DNA from: CAWFSE01 sp963697565
GTDB taxonomy: Bacteria > Actinomycetota > Actinomycetes > CAVWCF01
Length of the DNA: 64,000 nt
NCBI GenBank assembly: GCA_963697565.1
Contig: CAVOOM010000008.1
Coordinates: 757,011-821,010, forward strand
Direction: 5' to 3'
The notes below the pieces were generated by a model. The model made no database searches. It saw only the letters and a list, made by a program, of their open reading frames with translations, and was not told the origin of the DNA. A program made the translations under genes and the position numbers. Shown here piece after piece: positions 10,354 through 19,111 of this stretch. How positions within the stretch are numbered: position 1 is the first letter of the stretch; every line of letters begins with the position of its first letter.

Positions 10354-10382
10354 TTGACAGGCGAACGGAGATTCCCCATACT
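10354..10382 (+). promoter_or_regulatory. Sigma-A type promoter of the terC unit
   Basis: TTGACA (10354-10359), 17-base spacer, CATACT (10377-10382). A transcript beginning near 10389 would carry the complete Mn2+ riboswitch just downstream. Confidence 0.75.
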
Positions 10383-10394
10383 GACGACGTTCGT

Positions 10395-10505
10395 TGAAGG
10401 GGAGTACCTCCGCAAACGCCTGGTCGTCAGTACGGCCCGCCAGGGCTCGGCCACGTGGACCCGCACCCATCGCAGGGGCGGGTCGAGGAAGACCTTCGGT
10501 CCCGG
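10395..10505 (+). ncRNA. yybP-ykoY (manganese) riboswitch
   Basis: The 5' leader of the terC gene has the conserved blocks of the yybP-ykoY aptamer: GGGGAGTA at 10399-10406, GTCGTCAGTACGGC at 10423-10436, and the closing GGTCGAGGAAGACCTTCGG at 10481-10499. Aptamers of this class bind Mn2+ and often precede Mn2+ exporters of the TerC/Alx or MntP types, raising expression when Mn2+ is high. The gene start lies 30 bases beyond the aptamer, so control could be by translation or a short terminator; no clear T-run is seen. Confidence 0.85.
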
Positions 10506-10535
10506 CGCCTCGCGCCCTGAACCGAAAGGTCCCCG

Positions 10536-11624
10536 ATGGACGTTCCCCTCTGGGCCTGGGCCGCCGTCCTCGGCGTGATCCTGGCCATGCTCGCGATCGA
10601 CCTGTTCGCCCACCGGACCGCCCACGTCGTGGGAGTCCGGGAGGCCGCCGCCTGGTCGGTGGTCTGGGTCACCCTCGGGCTCGGCTTCGGCGCCGTGATC
10701 TGGGCCGTCTACGGCGCCGAGCTCGGCCAGCAGTACCTCGCCGGCTACCTGATCGAGAAGTCGCTGGCCGTCGACAACGTGTTCGTCTTCGCGATGGTCT
10801 TCGCCTACTTCGCGGTGCCCCGGGAGTACCAGCACCGGGTGCTCTTCTACGGCGTGCTCGGCGCCCTGGTCTTCCGCGCCGTCTTCATCGCCGCCGGCTC
10901 GGTGCTCATCTCGAGCTTCGCCTGGATCCTCTACCTGTTCGGCGCGTTCCTGGTGCTGACCGGCATCAAGATGGCCCGGCAGCGCCACGAGCACATCGAC
11001 CCCTCCCAAAGCCTCGTGCTCAAGGGGTTCCGCCGCTGGGTGCCGATGGTCGGCGCCTACCACGGCCAGCGCTTCCTCACCCGGGTCAAGGGCGCCGACG
11101 GCATCGTCCGCTGGGTCGCCACCCCGCTGCTGGCTGTGCTGGTGATCGTGGAGGTCACCGACATCGTCTTCGCCGTCGACTCGATCCCGGCGATCTTCGC
11201 GATCACCCAGGAGCCGTTCCTGGTCTTCACCAGCAACGCCTTCGCCATCCTGGGCCTGCGGGCCATGTACTTCTTGCTCGCCGACCTGATGCACCGCTTC
11301 ACGTACCTCAAGCTCGGCCTTGCCTTCGTGCTCGTCTGGGTCGGCGTGAAGATGCTGCTGCTGGACGTCTACAAGATCCCCACCAGCGTCTCGCTGCTGG
11401 TCGTGGCCGGCATCCTCGCCGTCGCCGTGGTCGCGAGCCTGCGGGCCACCCGCGGGCTGGATCGCCAGGCCCCGGTGGCGGAAGGCGCGCCGCCGCCGTT
11501 CCCGGTCATCCCGGAGTCCGAGCCGATGCCCGCCGAGCTGCGCGTCGCCCGCAGCCGCGCAACCGCCGACGAGCCGCCCGGCCTCGAGCCGGATCCGCAC
11601 GCCACCACCGGGGCGCCGCGATGA
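10536..11624 (+). CDS. TerC/Alx-family membrane protein, probable Mn2+ exporter
   Basis: A 362-residue polytopic membrane protein of the TerC family. It starts MDVPLWAWAAVLGVILAMLAIDLF and has the family motifs EKSLAVDNVFVFAMVF (with the membrane Asp) and VEVTDIVFAVDSIPAIFAIT (a second acidic helix), which together form the metal path. About eight or nine helices are followed by a hydrophilic C-terminal tail rich in Pro, Ala and Glu. Family members export Mn2+ and some help metallate secreted proteins. The manganese riboswitch upstream supports that job here. AAAGG at 10524-10528 is the ribosome site. The Gre-type gene follows 65 bases later. Confidence 0.9.
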   Translation: MDVPLWAWAAVLGVILAMLAIDLFAHRTAHVVGVREAAAWSVVWVTLGLGFGAVIWAVYGAELGQQYLAGYLIEKSLAVDNVFVFAMVFAYFAVPREYQHRVLFYGVLGALVFRAVFIAAGSVLISSFAWILYLFGAFLVLTGIKMARQRHEHIDPSQSLVLKGFRRWVPMVGAYHGQRFLTRVKGADGIVRWVATPLLAVLVIVEVTDIVFAVDSIPAIFAITQEPFLVFTSNAFAILGLRAMYFLLADLMHRFTYLKLGLAFVLVWVGVKMLLLDVYKIPTSVSLLVVAGILAVAVVASLRATRGLDRQAPVAEGAPPPFPVIPESEPMPAELRVARSRATADEPPGLEPDPHATTGAPR

Positions 11625-11688
11625 GCGCCCGCCCCGCCCGCCACCTGTTCACCCTCGCCAGCCAGCCTCTCCTCCGAAGGAGCACGCC

Positions 11689-12615
11689 ATGACCGCCAAG
11701 CCCACCTCCACCTCCACCCCCACCGCCAAGCCCACCGTCGTGGCGGTGATCCCCGACTCGGCCGCCGCCATCCCGGTCGCCCGCGCCGCCGCGCGGTTGG
11801 CCGGCCCGGAGGGCCAGGTGGTCCTCGCCGTCCTGGTGGCGGCGCCCGGCCGGGGGCTGTCGCCGGCGAGTGCGCTGCTCGGCGGCGCCGCGGTCTCCGC
11901 AACTGCCGCCTCGGTCGCCGCGCGGGCCTTCCCGACGATGCAGGCCGCCGGGGTGGCGTACGGGGTGGAGGCCGTCACCTACCGCGATGACCGCCAGCGC
12001 AGCCGGCGGGAGAGCCGAGCGACCAAGGCCGTGGCCGAGTGCGCCTCCCGATACCAGGCCGTGGCTGCCGTCGGCACGGGGTCGGGTATGGCCCCGTGGC
12101 CGGCGGACGGCTGCCCCTGGACCGTGGTCGACCCGGCCGCTGGCTCGCTCGGTGCGCTCGGGACCGTGCTCACCGAGGACGGCCGGGGGCGCCTCGAGGC
12201 GCGCGCTGCGAGGCTTCGAGACGAGGTCATGCCTCCGCTGCGCGACCTGCTGGCCGAGCCGGGGCGCGACGAGCGCGTGGTCGCCGACTATGAGCGGGCG
12301 CTCGGGGAGCTGGTCGACCTCGAGGGCCTGCTGGCCGAGGCCGGGTCGCTGCCCCCGGCGACGCCGGGTGAGGTCGCGCTGGGGAGCCGGGTGATCGTCC
12401 GGCTCGGACGCGGCGGCGAGGAGGTCGTCCGGATCGTGCACCCCGCCGAGGCCTTCCTCGACGAGGAGCGGATCTCCGCGGCATCCCCGCTCGCGGCGGC
12501 CCTGCTCGGTTGCCGGGTCGGCGAGTCCGTCCGGGTGCTCGCGCCCAGCGGGGCGTACGAGTGCACGGTCGCCGGCCTGCTCGACGAGCCCGCCCCGCTG
12601 GCGGCCGCCGGCTGA
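11689..12615 (+). CDS. Usp-like domain fused to a GreA/GreB C-terminal domain
   Basis: A 308-residue protein. The last 80 residues match the C-terminal FKBP-like domain of GreA/GreB transcript cleavage factors (VALGSRVIVRL, IVHPAEAFLDEERISAASPL, YECTVAGLLDEP). Before it is a short helical stretch (residues about 175-225) instead of a full Gre coiled coil. The first 160 residues have an alpha/beta pattern like a universal stress protein (VVAVIPDSAAAIPVARAAARL, then AVGTGSG and PWTVVDPA). True Gre factors are about 160 residues, with two acidic residues at the coiled-coil tip; that hairpin is not evident here, so this may bind RNA polymerase without cleavage activity. AAGGAG precedes the ATG. 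The stop lies 71 bases before the next gene's start. Confidence 0.75.
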   Translation: MTAKPTSTSTPTAKPTVVAVIPDSAAAIPVARAAARLAGPEGQVVLAVLVAAPGRGLSPASALLGGAAVSATAASVAARAFPTMQAAGVAYGVEAVTYRDDRQRSRRESRATKAVAECASRYQAVAAVGTGSGMAPWPADGCPWTVVDPAAGSLGALGTVLTEDGRGRLEARAARLRDEVMPPLRDLLAEPGRDERVVADYERALGELVDLEGLLAEAGSLPPATPGEVALGSRVIVRLGRGGEEVVRIVHPAEAFLDEERISAASPLAAALLGCRVGESVRVLAPSGAYECTVAGLLDEPAPLAAAG

Positions 12616-12673
12616 CCGGCGGCGCGGGGTTCGCCGCCCGCCGCATGCGCCAATCGCGATGCGGGTAACCCGC

Positions 12674-12679
12674 TACGCT
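12674..12679 (+). promoter_or_regulatory. -10 box of leaderless promoter
   Basis: TACGCT ends 7 bases before the ATG at 12687, consistent with a leaderless mRNA. Confidence 0.5.
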
Positions 12680-12686
12680 GTTGCAC

Positions 12687-12962
12687 ATGGCGGCGAGCTG
12701 GACCTTCCTGACCAATCACGGCCACGTGCTGCTCGCGATCGCCGACGACCCCGAGACCCGGCTGCGCGACATCGCCGCCCGGGTCGGGATCACGGAGCGG
12801 GCGGCCCAGCTGATCGTGTCCGACCTCGAGGCCGGCGGCTACCTCACCAAGGAGAAGGTCGGCCGCCGCAACCACTACACCGTGGTGCGGGGTCGCACCT
12901 TCCGCCACCCGGCCGAGGCCGGGCGCGGGATCGACGACCTGATCGGCATCTTCAGCGGCTGA
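12687..12962 (+). CDS. Small MarR-like winged-helix protein
   Basis: A 91-residue protein that is almost entirely a winged helix-turn-helix: WTFLTNHGHVLLAIADDP, the helix pair RLRDIAARVGITERAAQLIV, recognition helix and a wing with KEKVGRRNHYTVV. Such small actinobacterial proteins resemble the DNA-binding part of MarR/ArsR families but lack a sensor domain. Targets unknown. The leaderless start at ATG 12687 is favoured. Convergent with the acyltransferase gene, 19 bases apart. Confidence 0.8.
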   Translation: MAASWTFLTNHGHVLLAIADDPETRLRDIAARVGITERAAQLIVSDLEAGGYLTKEKVGRRNHYTVVRGRTFRHPAEAGRGIDDLIGIFSG

Positions 12963-12981
12963 CGCCCGCCGGACGGCCGGC

Positions 12982-14019
12982 TCAGGCCGCCGACCCGTTG
13001 CGGTGGCGATCGATCCAGTCGTCCATGGCGGCCCACGTCTCGTTCAGCCACTCGACCAAGGCCTCGGGGTCGGACGGGACGGTCCCCGGGTGGAAGACCT
13101 GCCAGGACATCTGCAGGGTCTTGTCCATCGGGATCGAGCGCCACAGCTCCAGCGGCGTGGTCAGGTCGTCCAGGCCCGTGTGCGCGACGACCAGCACGTC
13201 GGCCTCCGGGCAGGCGGCCAGGGCGGCGGCGACCCCCGAGGGGCGGGGCGGCAGCGTGTACCGCAGCCGCTCGGCCCGCAGCGCCGCGTCGTCGAGGCCG
13301 GAGGAGCGCAGCCGGTCGATGGCCCGGGTCCGGCGACCCTCGGTGAAGTTGCCGCCCTCGGGGAAGATCACGAATGCGTCGGGGACGTCCATCGATCCGG
13401 CGAGCTCGCTGATCCGCTCCAGCGTGCGCTCGCCCGCGCCGGGCGCGTTGTCGATGAAGTCGCAAGGCAGCCGGTTGAGCAGGACGTCGATCAGCGGATC
13501 CCACTGCATGTCGGCCTTGAGCACGATCCGCGGCCGCCGGCCCGCCCACGACAGCACCTCGTGGATCAGCAGGAACGAGTCGCCTGGGCCCGCGTGCCTG
13601 GACATCACGATCAGCGGCCGCTCGATCGTCTCCGGGTCGTCGTCGTAGGCCGGCACCCGGGGGCCGTCGGTGACGACCCGGGTGTTGACCAGTCGCTTGG
13701 CGGCGCCCCACAGCACGGACAGCAGCCCGCGCAGCAGCCGGTAGTGGGCCGCCGTGAAGGCGGGGGAGCGCAGCCGCCAGCCGAAGCCGCTCGCGACCCA
13801 CAGGCCGAACGCGGCCGTCAGGCCGACGACCTGCAAGGCGAGGTAGACGAAGGCCAGCCCGAGCAGCCGCAGCGGGCGCCACTTGCCGGGCAGCTTGTAG
13901 GAGATGCCGGCGGCGACGAAGAGCAGGATCGGGGTGAAGACCGCGACCAGCACCCCGAGCGCGACGATCGCCGGGGCGATGAGCAGTCTCCGCAACCAGC
14001 GCGGAGGCAGGGGCGGCAC
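12982..14019 (-). CDS. PlsC-type lysophospholipid acyltransferase family protein
   Basis: A 345-residue membrane-bound acyltransferase-like protein. Residues 10-80 contain two or three hydrophobic helices. The catalytic H-x4-D motif is seen in MSRHAGPGDSFLL and the substrate block in VIFPEGGNFTEGRR, both in order as in PlsC/LPLAT proteins. These enzymes move acyl chains to lysophosphatidic acid or similar glycerolipids at the inner face of the membrane. It begins 3 bases after the stop of the patatin gene, so the two are one operon and probably act on the same lipid pool (deacylation and reacylation). Confidence 0.85.
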   Translation of the reverse strand: MPPLPPRWLRRLLIAPAIVALGVLVAVFTPILLFVAAGISYKLPGKWRPLRLLGLAFVYLALQVVGLTAAFGLWVASGFGWRLRSPAFTAAHYRLLRGLLSVLWGAAKRLVNTRVVTDGPRVPAYDDDPETIERPLIVMSRHAGPGDSFLLIHEVLSWAGRRPRIVLKADMQWDPLIDVLLNRLPCDFIDNAPGAGERTLERISELAGSMDVPDAFVIFPEGGNFTEGRRTRAIDRLRSSGLDDAALRAERLRYTLPPRPSGVAAALAACPEADVLVVAHTGLDDLTTPLELWRSIPMDKTLQMSWQVFHPGTVPSDPEALVEWLNETWAAMDDWIDRHRNGSAA

Positions 14020-14022
14020 GGG

Positions 14023-14865
14023 TCAGGCCCCCAGGCCGTGCTCGTCGAGGTACGCCGACGCCGCGGCGTACGAGCGGTCGATCCGGTCGGCGATCTTCGA
14101 GAAGTCGCGGTACTTCAGCTGCGCCGAGTCGTTGTAGCGCAGGCTGGGGGCCCCGGTCGGCAGGACGTGCACCTCGACGCCCTCGGGCACGGCGTCGAGG
14201 TCGCTGGCGTACCGGTGGCGCCGCGCGATCTCGAAGGCGACCAACGCCACCTCCCACGGCTTGGTCGGCTTGGTGAGCGGCTCCTCGACGCGGCCGACCT
14301 GGAGCACGTAGACGGTGCGGGCGCCCATGTCGTACGCGCGGCCGAGCGGGATCGAGTCGACGATGCCGCCGTCGAGGTAGTTCTCGCCGTCCACCTCGAC
14401 GGGCGGCAGCAGCCCGGGCACGGCGCACGAGGCGAGGATCGCGTCGATCAGCGGGCCGGAGTCGAAGTAGCGGGCGTTGGCCGACTCGATGCTGGCGGCG
14501 ACGCACTGGAACGGGACGGCGAGCTCCTCGAACGTCCGCGCCGGGATGGCCTCCTCGAGCATCCGGCGCAGCGGGCCGTTCGCGTGCACGTGGGTGAGGG
14601 TCCGCGCGAACGTCTTGACCTGCGTGTACAGCGAGGCGCCGAAGACGTCGCCGTCCTGGATCGACGTCCACAGGTCGGCGAGCCGGTCGACCGAGGCGGG
14701 GGTGGGGTCGGCGGCGACCATCGCGCCGTTGATGGCGCCGATCGAGGTGCCGATCACCAGGTCGGGGGTGATGCCGCGCGCGAGCAGGGCCCGCAGCATG
14801 CCCACCTCATGGGCCCCGAGGTGCCCCCCGCCGCCGAGCACGAACGCCGTCGTCACCGGTAGCAT
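14023..14865 (-). CDS. Patatin-like phospholipase
   Basis: A 280-residue patatin-domain protein. The oxyanion loop (LGGGGHLGAHEVG), nucleophile elbow GTSIGAING (Ser) and catalytic DGG (LDGGIVDSIPLG) are in the usual order, so a Ser-Asp dyad is present. It has no signal peptide and should be cytosolic or membrane-associated, hydrolysing acyl esters of phospholipids. First gene of a two-gene operon with the PlsC-like acyltransferase. Start ATG 14865 is the first possible Met before FVLGGGG. Confidence 0.9.
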   Translation of the reverse strand: MLPVTTAFVLGGGGHLGAHEVGMLRALLARGITPDLVIGTSIGAINGAMVAADPTPASVDRLADLWTSIQDGDVFGASLYTQVKTFARTLTHVHANGPLRRMLEEAIPARTFEELAVPFQCVAASIESANARYFDSGPLIDAILASCAVPGLLPPVEVDGENYLDGGIVDSIPLGRAYDMGARTVYVLQVGRVEEPLTKPTKPWEVALVAFEIARRHRYASDLDAVPEGVEVHVLPTGAPSLRYNDSAQLKYRDFSKIADRIDRSYAAASAYLDEHGLGA

Positions 14866-14887
14866 CGTCCCACTCAGCGGAGGCGGC

Positions 14888-15508
14888 CTACTCGAACCGC
14901 GACGGGTCGCCGCCGCCCAGCCGCAGGATCTCCGGCTCGGGCCCGGACAGGTCGACCACGGTCGTCGGCTCCGACCCGCACTCTCCCGCGTCGATCACCG
15001 CGTCGATCTGGTGGTCGAGCCGCTCCTTGATCTCCCAGCCGTGCGTCATCGGCTCGTCCTCGCCGGGGAGCAGCAGGGTGCTCGACAGCAGCGGCTCGCC
15101 GAGCTCGGTGAGCAGGGCCTGGACGACGGCGTGGCGGGGGATGCGCACTCCGACGGTCAGCTTCTTGGGGTGCATGAGCCGCCGGGGCACCTCGCGGGTC
15201 GCCGGCAGGATGAACGTGTACGCGCCCGGCGTGGACGCCTTGACCGCGCGGAACACCGAGTTGCTCACGTGCACGAACTGGCTGAGCTGGGAGAAGTCGA
15301 GGCACACCAGGGTCAGGTGGTGGCGGGCGTCGAGGTGGCGGATCGCCCGGATCCGGTCGAGCCCCTCGGTGTTGCCGAGCTGGATGCCCAGGGCGTAGCA
15401 GGAGTCGGTCGGATAGGCGATCAGGCCGCCGCCGCGCACGATGTCGGCGACCTGGCTGATGGCGCGAGGCTCCGGGTTGGCCACGTGCACATCGAAGTAG
15501 CGAGCCAT
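14888..15508 (-). CDS. YciO/Sua5/YrdC-family protein
   Basis: A 206-residue protein of the YrdC-like fold, closer to YciO than to TsaC in length. Residues 20-50 give DIVRGGGLIAYPTDSCYAL, the nucleotide/tRNA-binding loop, and later come LTLVCLDFSQLSQF, FILPATREVPRRL and GVRIPRH. TsaC/Sua5 make threonylcarbamoyl-AMP for the t6A37 tRNA modification; YciO has a related but weaker or uncertain role. ATG 15508 is used because longer starts run into the riboswitch region on the other strand. Divergent from the metY leader and upstream of the patatin gene by 22 bases. Confidence 0.85.
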   Translation of the reverse strand: MARYFDVHVANPEPRAISQVADIVRGGGLIAYPTDSCYALGIQLGNTEGLDRIRAIRHLDARHHLTLVCLDFSQLSQFVHVSNSVFRAVKASTPGAYTFILPATREVPRRLMHPKKLTVGVRIPRHAVVQALLTELGEPLLSSTLLLPGEDEPMTHGWEIKERLDHQIDAVIDAGECGSEPTTVVDLSGPEPEILRLGGGDPSRFE

Positions 15509-15557
15509 GGACTGGAGCCTACGGGCGAGCCTGCGGGCGTCGGGCGCTCCGGCACCG

Positions 15558-15576
15558 TGTCTCGACACGCGAGACA
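15558..15576. promoter_or_regulatory. Inverted repeat in the yciO/metY divergent region
   Basis: TGTCTCG-ACACG-CGAGACA, arms of 7 bases and a 5-base spacer. It lies 30-50 bases before the probable -10 box (TATCCT, 15607-15612) of the metY leader and could be an operator. No regulator can be named. Confidence 0.4.
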
Positions 15577-15619
15577 TGGGGTCGAGCACTGAGACGGGGT
15601 CTGTGTATCCTCCCTTCAG

Positions 15620-15725
15620 GTCATGAGCGCCAGCGTCAAGCCCCGGCTTGCTGGCCGGCAACCCTCTGCTCGCGGTGGGGTGCCCCGGGTGATGACCGGG
15701 CCAAGGCGGCCGTCCTCGATTCACG
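15620..15725 (+). ncRNA. SAM-IV riboswitch
   Basis: The leader of metY contains the SAM-IV core. P1 is formed by GGTCAT (15620-15625) and ATGACC (15692-15697); inside are GCCAGCGTCAAGCCCCGG, GCTTGCTGGCCGGCAACC and GGTGGGGTGCCCCGGGTGAT. This class is found in Actinobacteria ahead of sulfur-amino-acid genes and switches them off when S-adenosylmethionine is plentiful. The 3' border is approximate because the extra SAM-IV stem was not modelled. Transcription probably starts just after TATCCT at 15607-15612. Confidence 0.85.
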
Positions 15726-15747
15726 GGGGCTCCGCGGAGGCAAGCGC

Positions 15748-15769
15748 GGGCCCGGCGACCGCCGGGCCC
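15748..15769 (+). other. Strong GC hairpin after the SAM-IV aptamer
   Basis: GGGCCCGGC-GACC-GCCGGGCCC forms a perfect 9-bp stem with a 4-base loop, 50 bases after the aptamer. No T-run follows. It may be part of the expression platform or an I-shaped actinobacterial terminator. Confidence 0.5.
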
Positions 15770-15857
15770 CAGGGATCGACCCTAAGGACCCGAGATGTGT
15801 TGTCGCCGAATGTGTAGCCGCTGACAACGGCCCCCGCACAGCTCCCAACCGCAGCAT

Positions 15858-15881
15858 GACCGGCCCGCGGGACCGGTCTTT
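15858..15881 (+). terminator. Candidate riboswitch-controlled terminator before metY
   Basis: GACCGGCCC-GC-GGGACCGGTC followed by TTT: a stem with one bulged A and a short T-run, 65 bases before the metY start. Position and shape fit transcription attenuation downstream of the SAM-IV aptamer. Confidence 0.5.
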
Positions 15882-15945
15882 CGACGCACCCGCGCGCACC
15901 GCGCACCCGTCCCGAACCCGACCGAATCCGTAGGAGAGCACTGCC

Positions 15946-17241
<1,296 letters not shown>

Positions 17242-17250
17242 CCGGTCGCC

Positions 17251-18453
17251 ATGGCGGTCTCGTCCGACAGGCCCCCTCCCGCCACCGCCGCGTGGCGGGA
17301 GGGGGACCCCCCCGCTGACCGGCGCTTCGCCGACCTCGGGGCGCTCGTGCTCGAGGGCGGCGACGCCCTGCCCTCGGTGCGCGTCGCGTACGAGGAGTGG
17401 GGGGTCCGCGATGAGGACGGCTCCAACTCGGTGCTGGTCCTGCACGCGCTGACCGGCGACGCGCACGTGGTCGGGCCGGCGGGCCCCGGCCAGCTCACCG
17501 CGGGTTGGTGGGACGGCCTGATCGGGCCGGGCGCGCCGATCGACACCGATCGCTGGCACGTGGTCGCCCCGAATATCCTCGGCGGCTGCCAGGGCACGAC
17601 CGGACCGTCCTCGCCGGCGCCGGACGGCCGGCCGTGGGGCTCGCGGTTCCCGCAGATCACCGTGCGCGACCAGGTGGCCGTCGAGGTGGCGCTCGCCGAC
17701 TACCTCGGCATCGACCGCTGGGCGGCGGTGGTCGGCGGGTCGATGGGCGGGATGCGCGCCCTGGAGTGGCTGGTCGGCCAGCCCGACCGGGTGGCCGCCG
17801 GGCTGGTGCTCGCGGTGGGCGGTGAGGCGACGGCCGACCAGATCGGCACGCAGGCCGCCCAGGTGCTCGCGATCCGGTGCGACCCGAAGTGGCGCGGCGG
17901 CGACTACCACGCCGCCGCCCCGGGCGAGGGCCCGCACGCCGGCATGGGGCTCGCCCGCCGGATCGCGCACCTGACGTACCGCACCGAGTACGAGCTGGAG
18001 GTGCGGTTCGGCCGCCAGCCGCAGGGCGACGAGGATCCGTTGCGGGGCGGGCGGTTCGCCGTGCAGTCGTACCTCGACCACCACGCCGACAAGCTCGCGC
18101 ATCGATTCGACGCGGGGACCTACGTCGCGCTGACCGAGGCGATGAGCACGCATGACGTGGGCCGCGGGCGCGGGGGGCTCGCCGCGGCCCTGGGCCGCAT
18201 CACCGCGCCGGTGGTCGTCGCCGGGGTCGACACCGACCGGCTCTACCCGTTGCGGCAGCAGGAGCAGCTGGCCGAGCAGATCCCGACCGCGGTCGGCGGC
18301 TGCCGGGTGATCGCGTCGCCGTACGGCCATGACGGCTTCCTCCTCGAGCGCGACGCGGTCGCCGCCCTGGTCGCCGAGGTGCTGGTCCTGGCCGAGGACG
18401 AGATCGCCGCAGCGCGCGACCTCGATCGTGAGTCGCGCGCGGAGGCGTGCTGA
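17251..18453 (+). CDS. metX: Homoserine O-acetyltransferase
   Basis: A 400-residue alpha/beta-hydrolase acyltransferase. Key parts are HALTGDAHVVG, NILGGCQGTTGP (MetX signature), the nucleophile elbow GGSMGGMRALEW (Ser164), the acid in VDTDRLYPL and the histidine in SPYGHDGFL. MetX uses acetyl-CoA to acetylate homoserine, giving the substrate of MetY. Length is normal for the family and the frame is intact. Expressed from the SAM-IV controlled metY promoter. The C-terminal tail (ARDLDRESRAEAC) is short and charged. Confidence 0.95.
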   Translation: MAVSSDRPPPATAAWREGDPPADRRFADLGALVLEGGDALPSVRVAYEEWGVRDEDGSNSVLVLHALTGDAHVVGPAGPGQLTAGWWDGLIGPGAPIDTDRWHVVAPNILGGCQGTTGPSSPAPDGRPWGSRFPQITVRDQVAVEVALADYLGIDRWAAVVGGSMGGMRALEWLVGQPDRVAAGLVLAVGGEATADQIGTQAAQVLAIRCDPKWRGGDYHAAAPGEGPHAGMGLARRIAHLTYRTEYELEVRFGRQPQGDEDPLRGGRFAVQSYLDHHADKLAHRFDAGTYVALTEAMSTHDVGRGRGGLAAALGRITAPVVVAGVDTDRLYPLRQQEQLAEQIPTAVGGCRVIASPYGHDGFLLERDAVAALVAEVLVLAEDEIAAARDLDRESRAEAC

Positions 18454-18507
18454 GGCAGCGCGTCCACAGGCCCGCCGCCGGGGGTTGGCGAGCCGCGCGG
18501 CGTCACG

Positions 18508-18513
18508 TACCGT
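18508..18513 (+). promoter_or_regulatory. -10 box of leaderless lipoprotein promoter
   Basis: TACCGT ends 7 bases before ATG 18521. Confidence 0.5.
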
Positions 18514-18520
18514 GCCTGCC

Positions 18521-19090
18521 ATGCAGGCGAAAAGCGGCCATATGTCCGTTTCGCTGAGCGTGGCCGCCGGCCTGGTGGTGGGCCTCGCCGCGCTGCTGCT
18601 GGCTGGCTGCGGGGGCGGCGGCTCGGCCACGTCGGTGGGTCCGGCGGGGGAGTCCTCCGGCGCCGCCTCGGTGTCGCCGGAGCCGAGCGCGCCCGAGCCG
18701 AGCGCCGCGGCGAGCCCCGCCGGCGATTCGCGCGCGGCCGTCGAGCAGGCGGTCCGCGCCTACCTCGACGCCGCCAACGTCGCCATGGCCACCGGAGACA
18801 CCGCGGCCCTGCGGGCGCTGTCCACCCCCGAGTGCAGCTGCCTGCGCCTGGCCGAGTCGATCGAGGAGCTGTACGGCTCCGGCGGCCGCGCCGAGGGCGC
18901 CCGCTGGGACCTCGAGGACCTCACCGTGGTGGACGTGACCGGTGCCTCGGCGTCGGTGCGGGTCGAGGTTCCTCCGCCCGGCTATCACGACAGGTCGAGC
19001 TGCACGGACCAAGTCCATTCCCGCGCAGCGGTTCGCAGCTGGCTCATCACTCTCACGCTCGACTCGGGTTGGCGGATCGCCGACTGTTGA
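18521..19090 (+). CDS. DUF6318-like lipoprotein
   Basis: A 189-residue lipoprotein. The signal peptide ends with the lipobox AALLLAGC (Cys at about residue 34), followed by a low-complexity Gly/Ser/Pro/Glu linker and a folded domain starting AVEQAVRAYLDAANVAMATG, with ALSTPECSCLRLAESIEELY. This is the layout of actinobacterial DUF6318 proteins, a fold related to NTF2-like domains; function unknown. ATG 18521 fits the leaderless -10 box; ATG 18542 is an alternative that still keeps the signal peptide. The TGA overlaps an ATG (TGATG at 19088-19092), hinting at coupling with the next gene. Confidence 0.75.
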   Translation: MQAKSGHMSVSLSVAAGLVVGLAALLLAGCGGGGSATSVGPAGESSGAASVSPEPSAPEPSAAASPAGDSRAAVEQAVRAYLDAANVAMATGDTAALRALSTPECSCLRLAESIEELYGSGGRAEGARWDLEDLTVVDVTGASASVRVEVPPPGYHDRSSCTDQVHSRAAVRSWLITLTLDSGWRIADC

Positions 19091-19111
19091 TGAGCTCGTC
19101 CGAGCGCCCGC

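Noticed and set aside
15558..15576. MetJ-type or other named methionine operator
   Set aside because: The inverted repeat does not match a MetJ box and Actinobacteria lack MetJ; only an unnamed operator is claimed.
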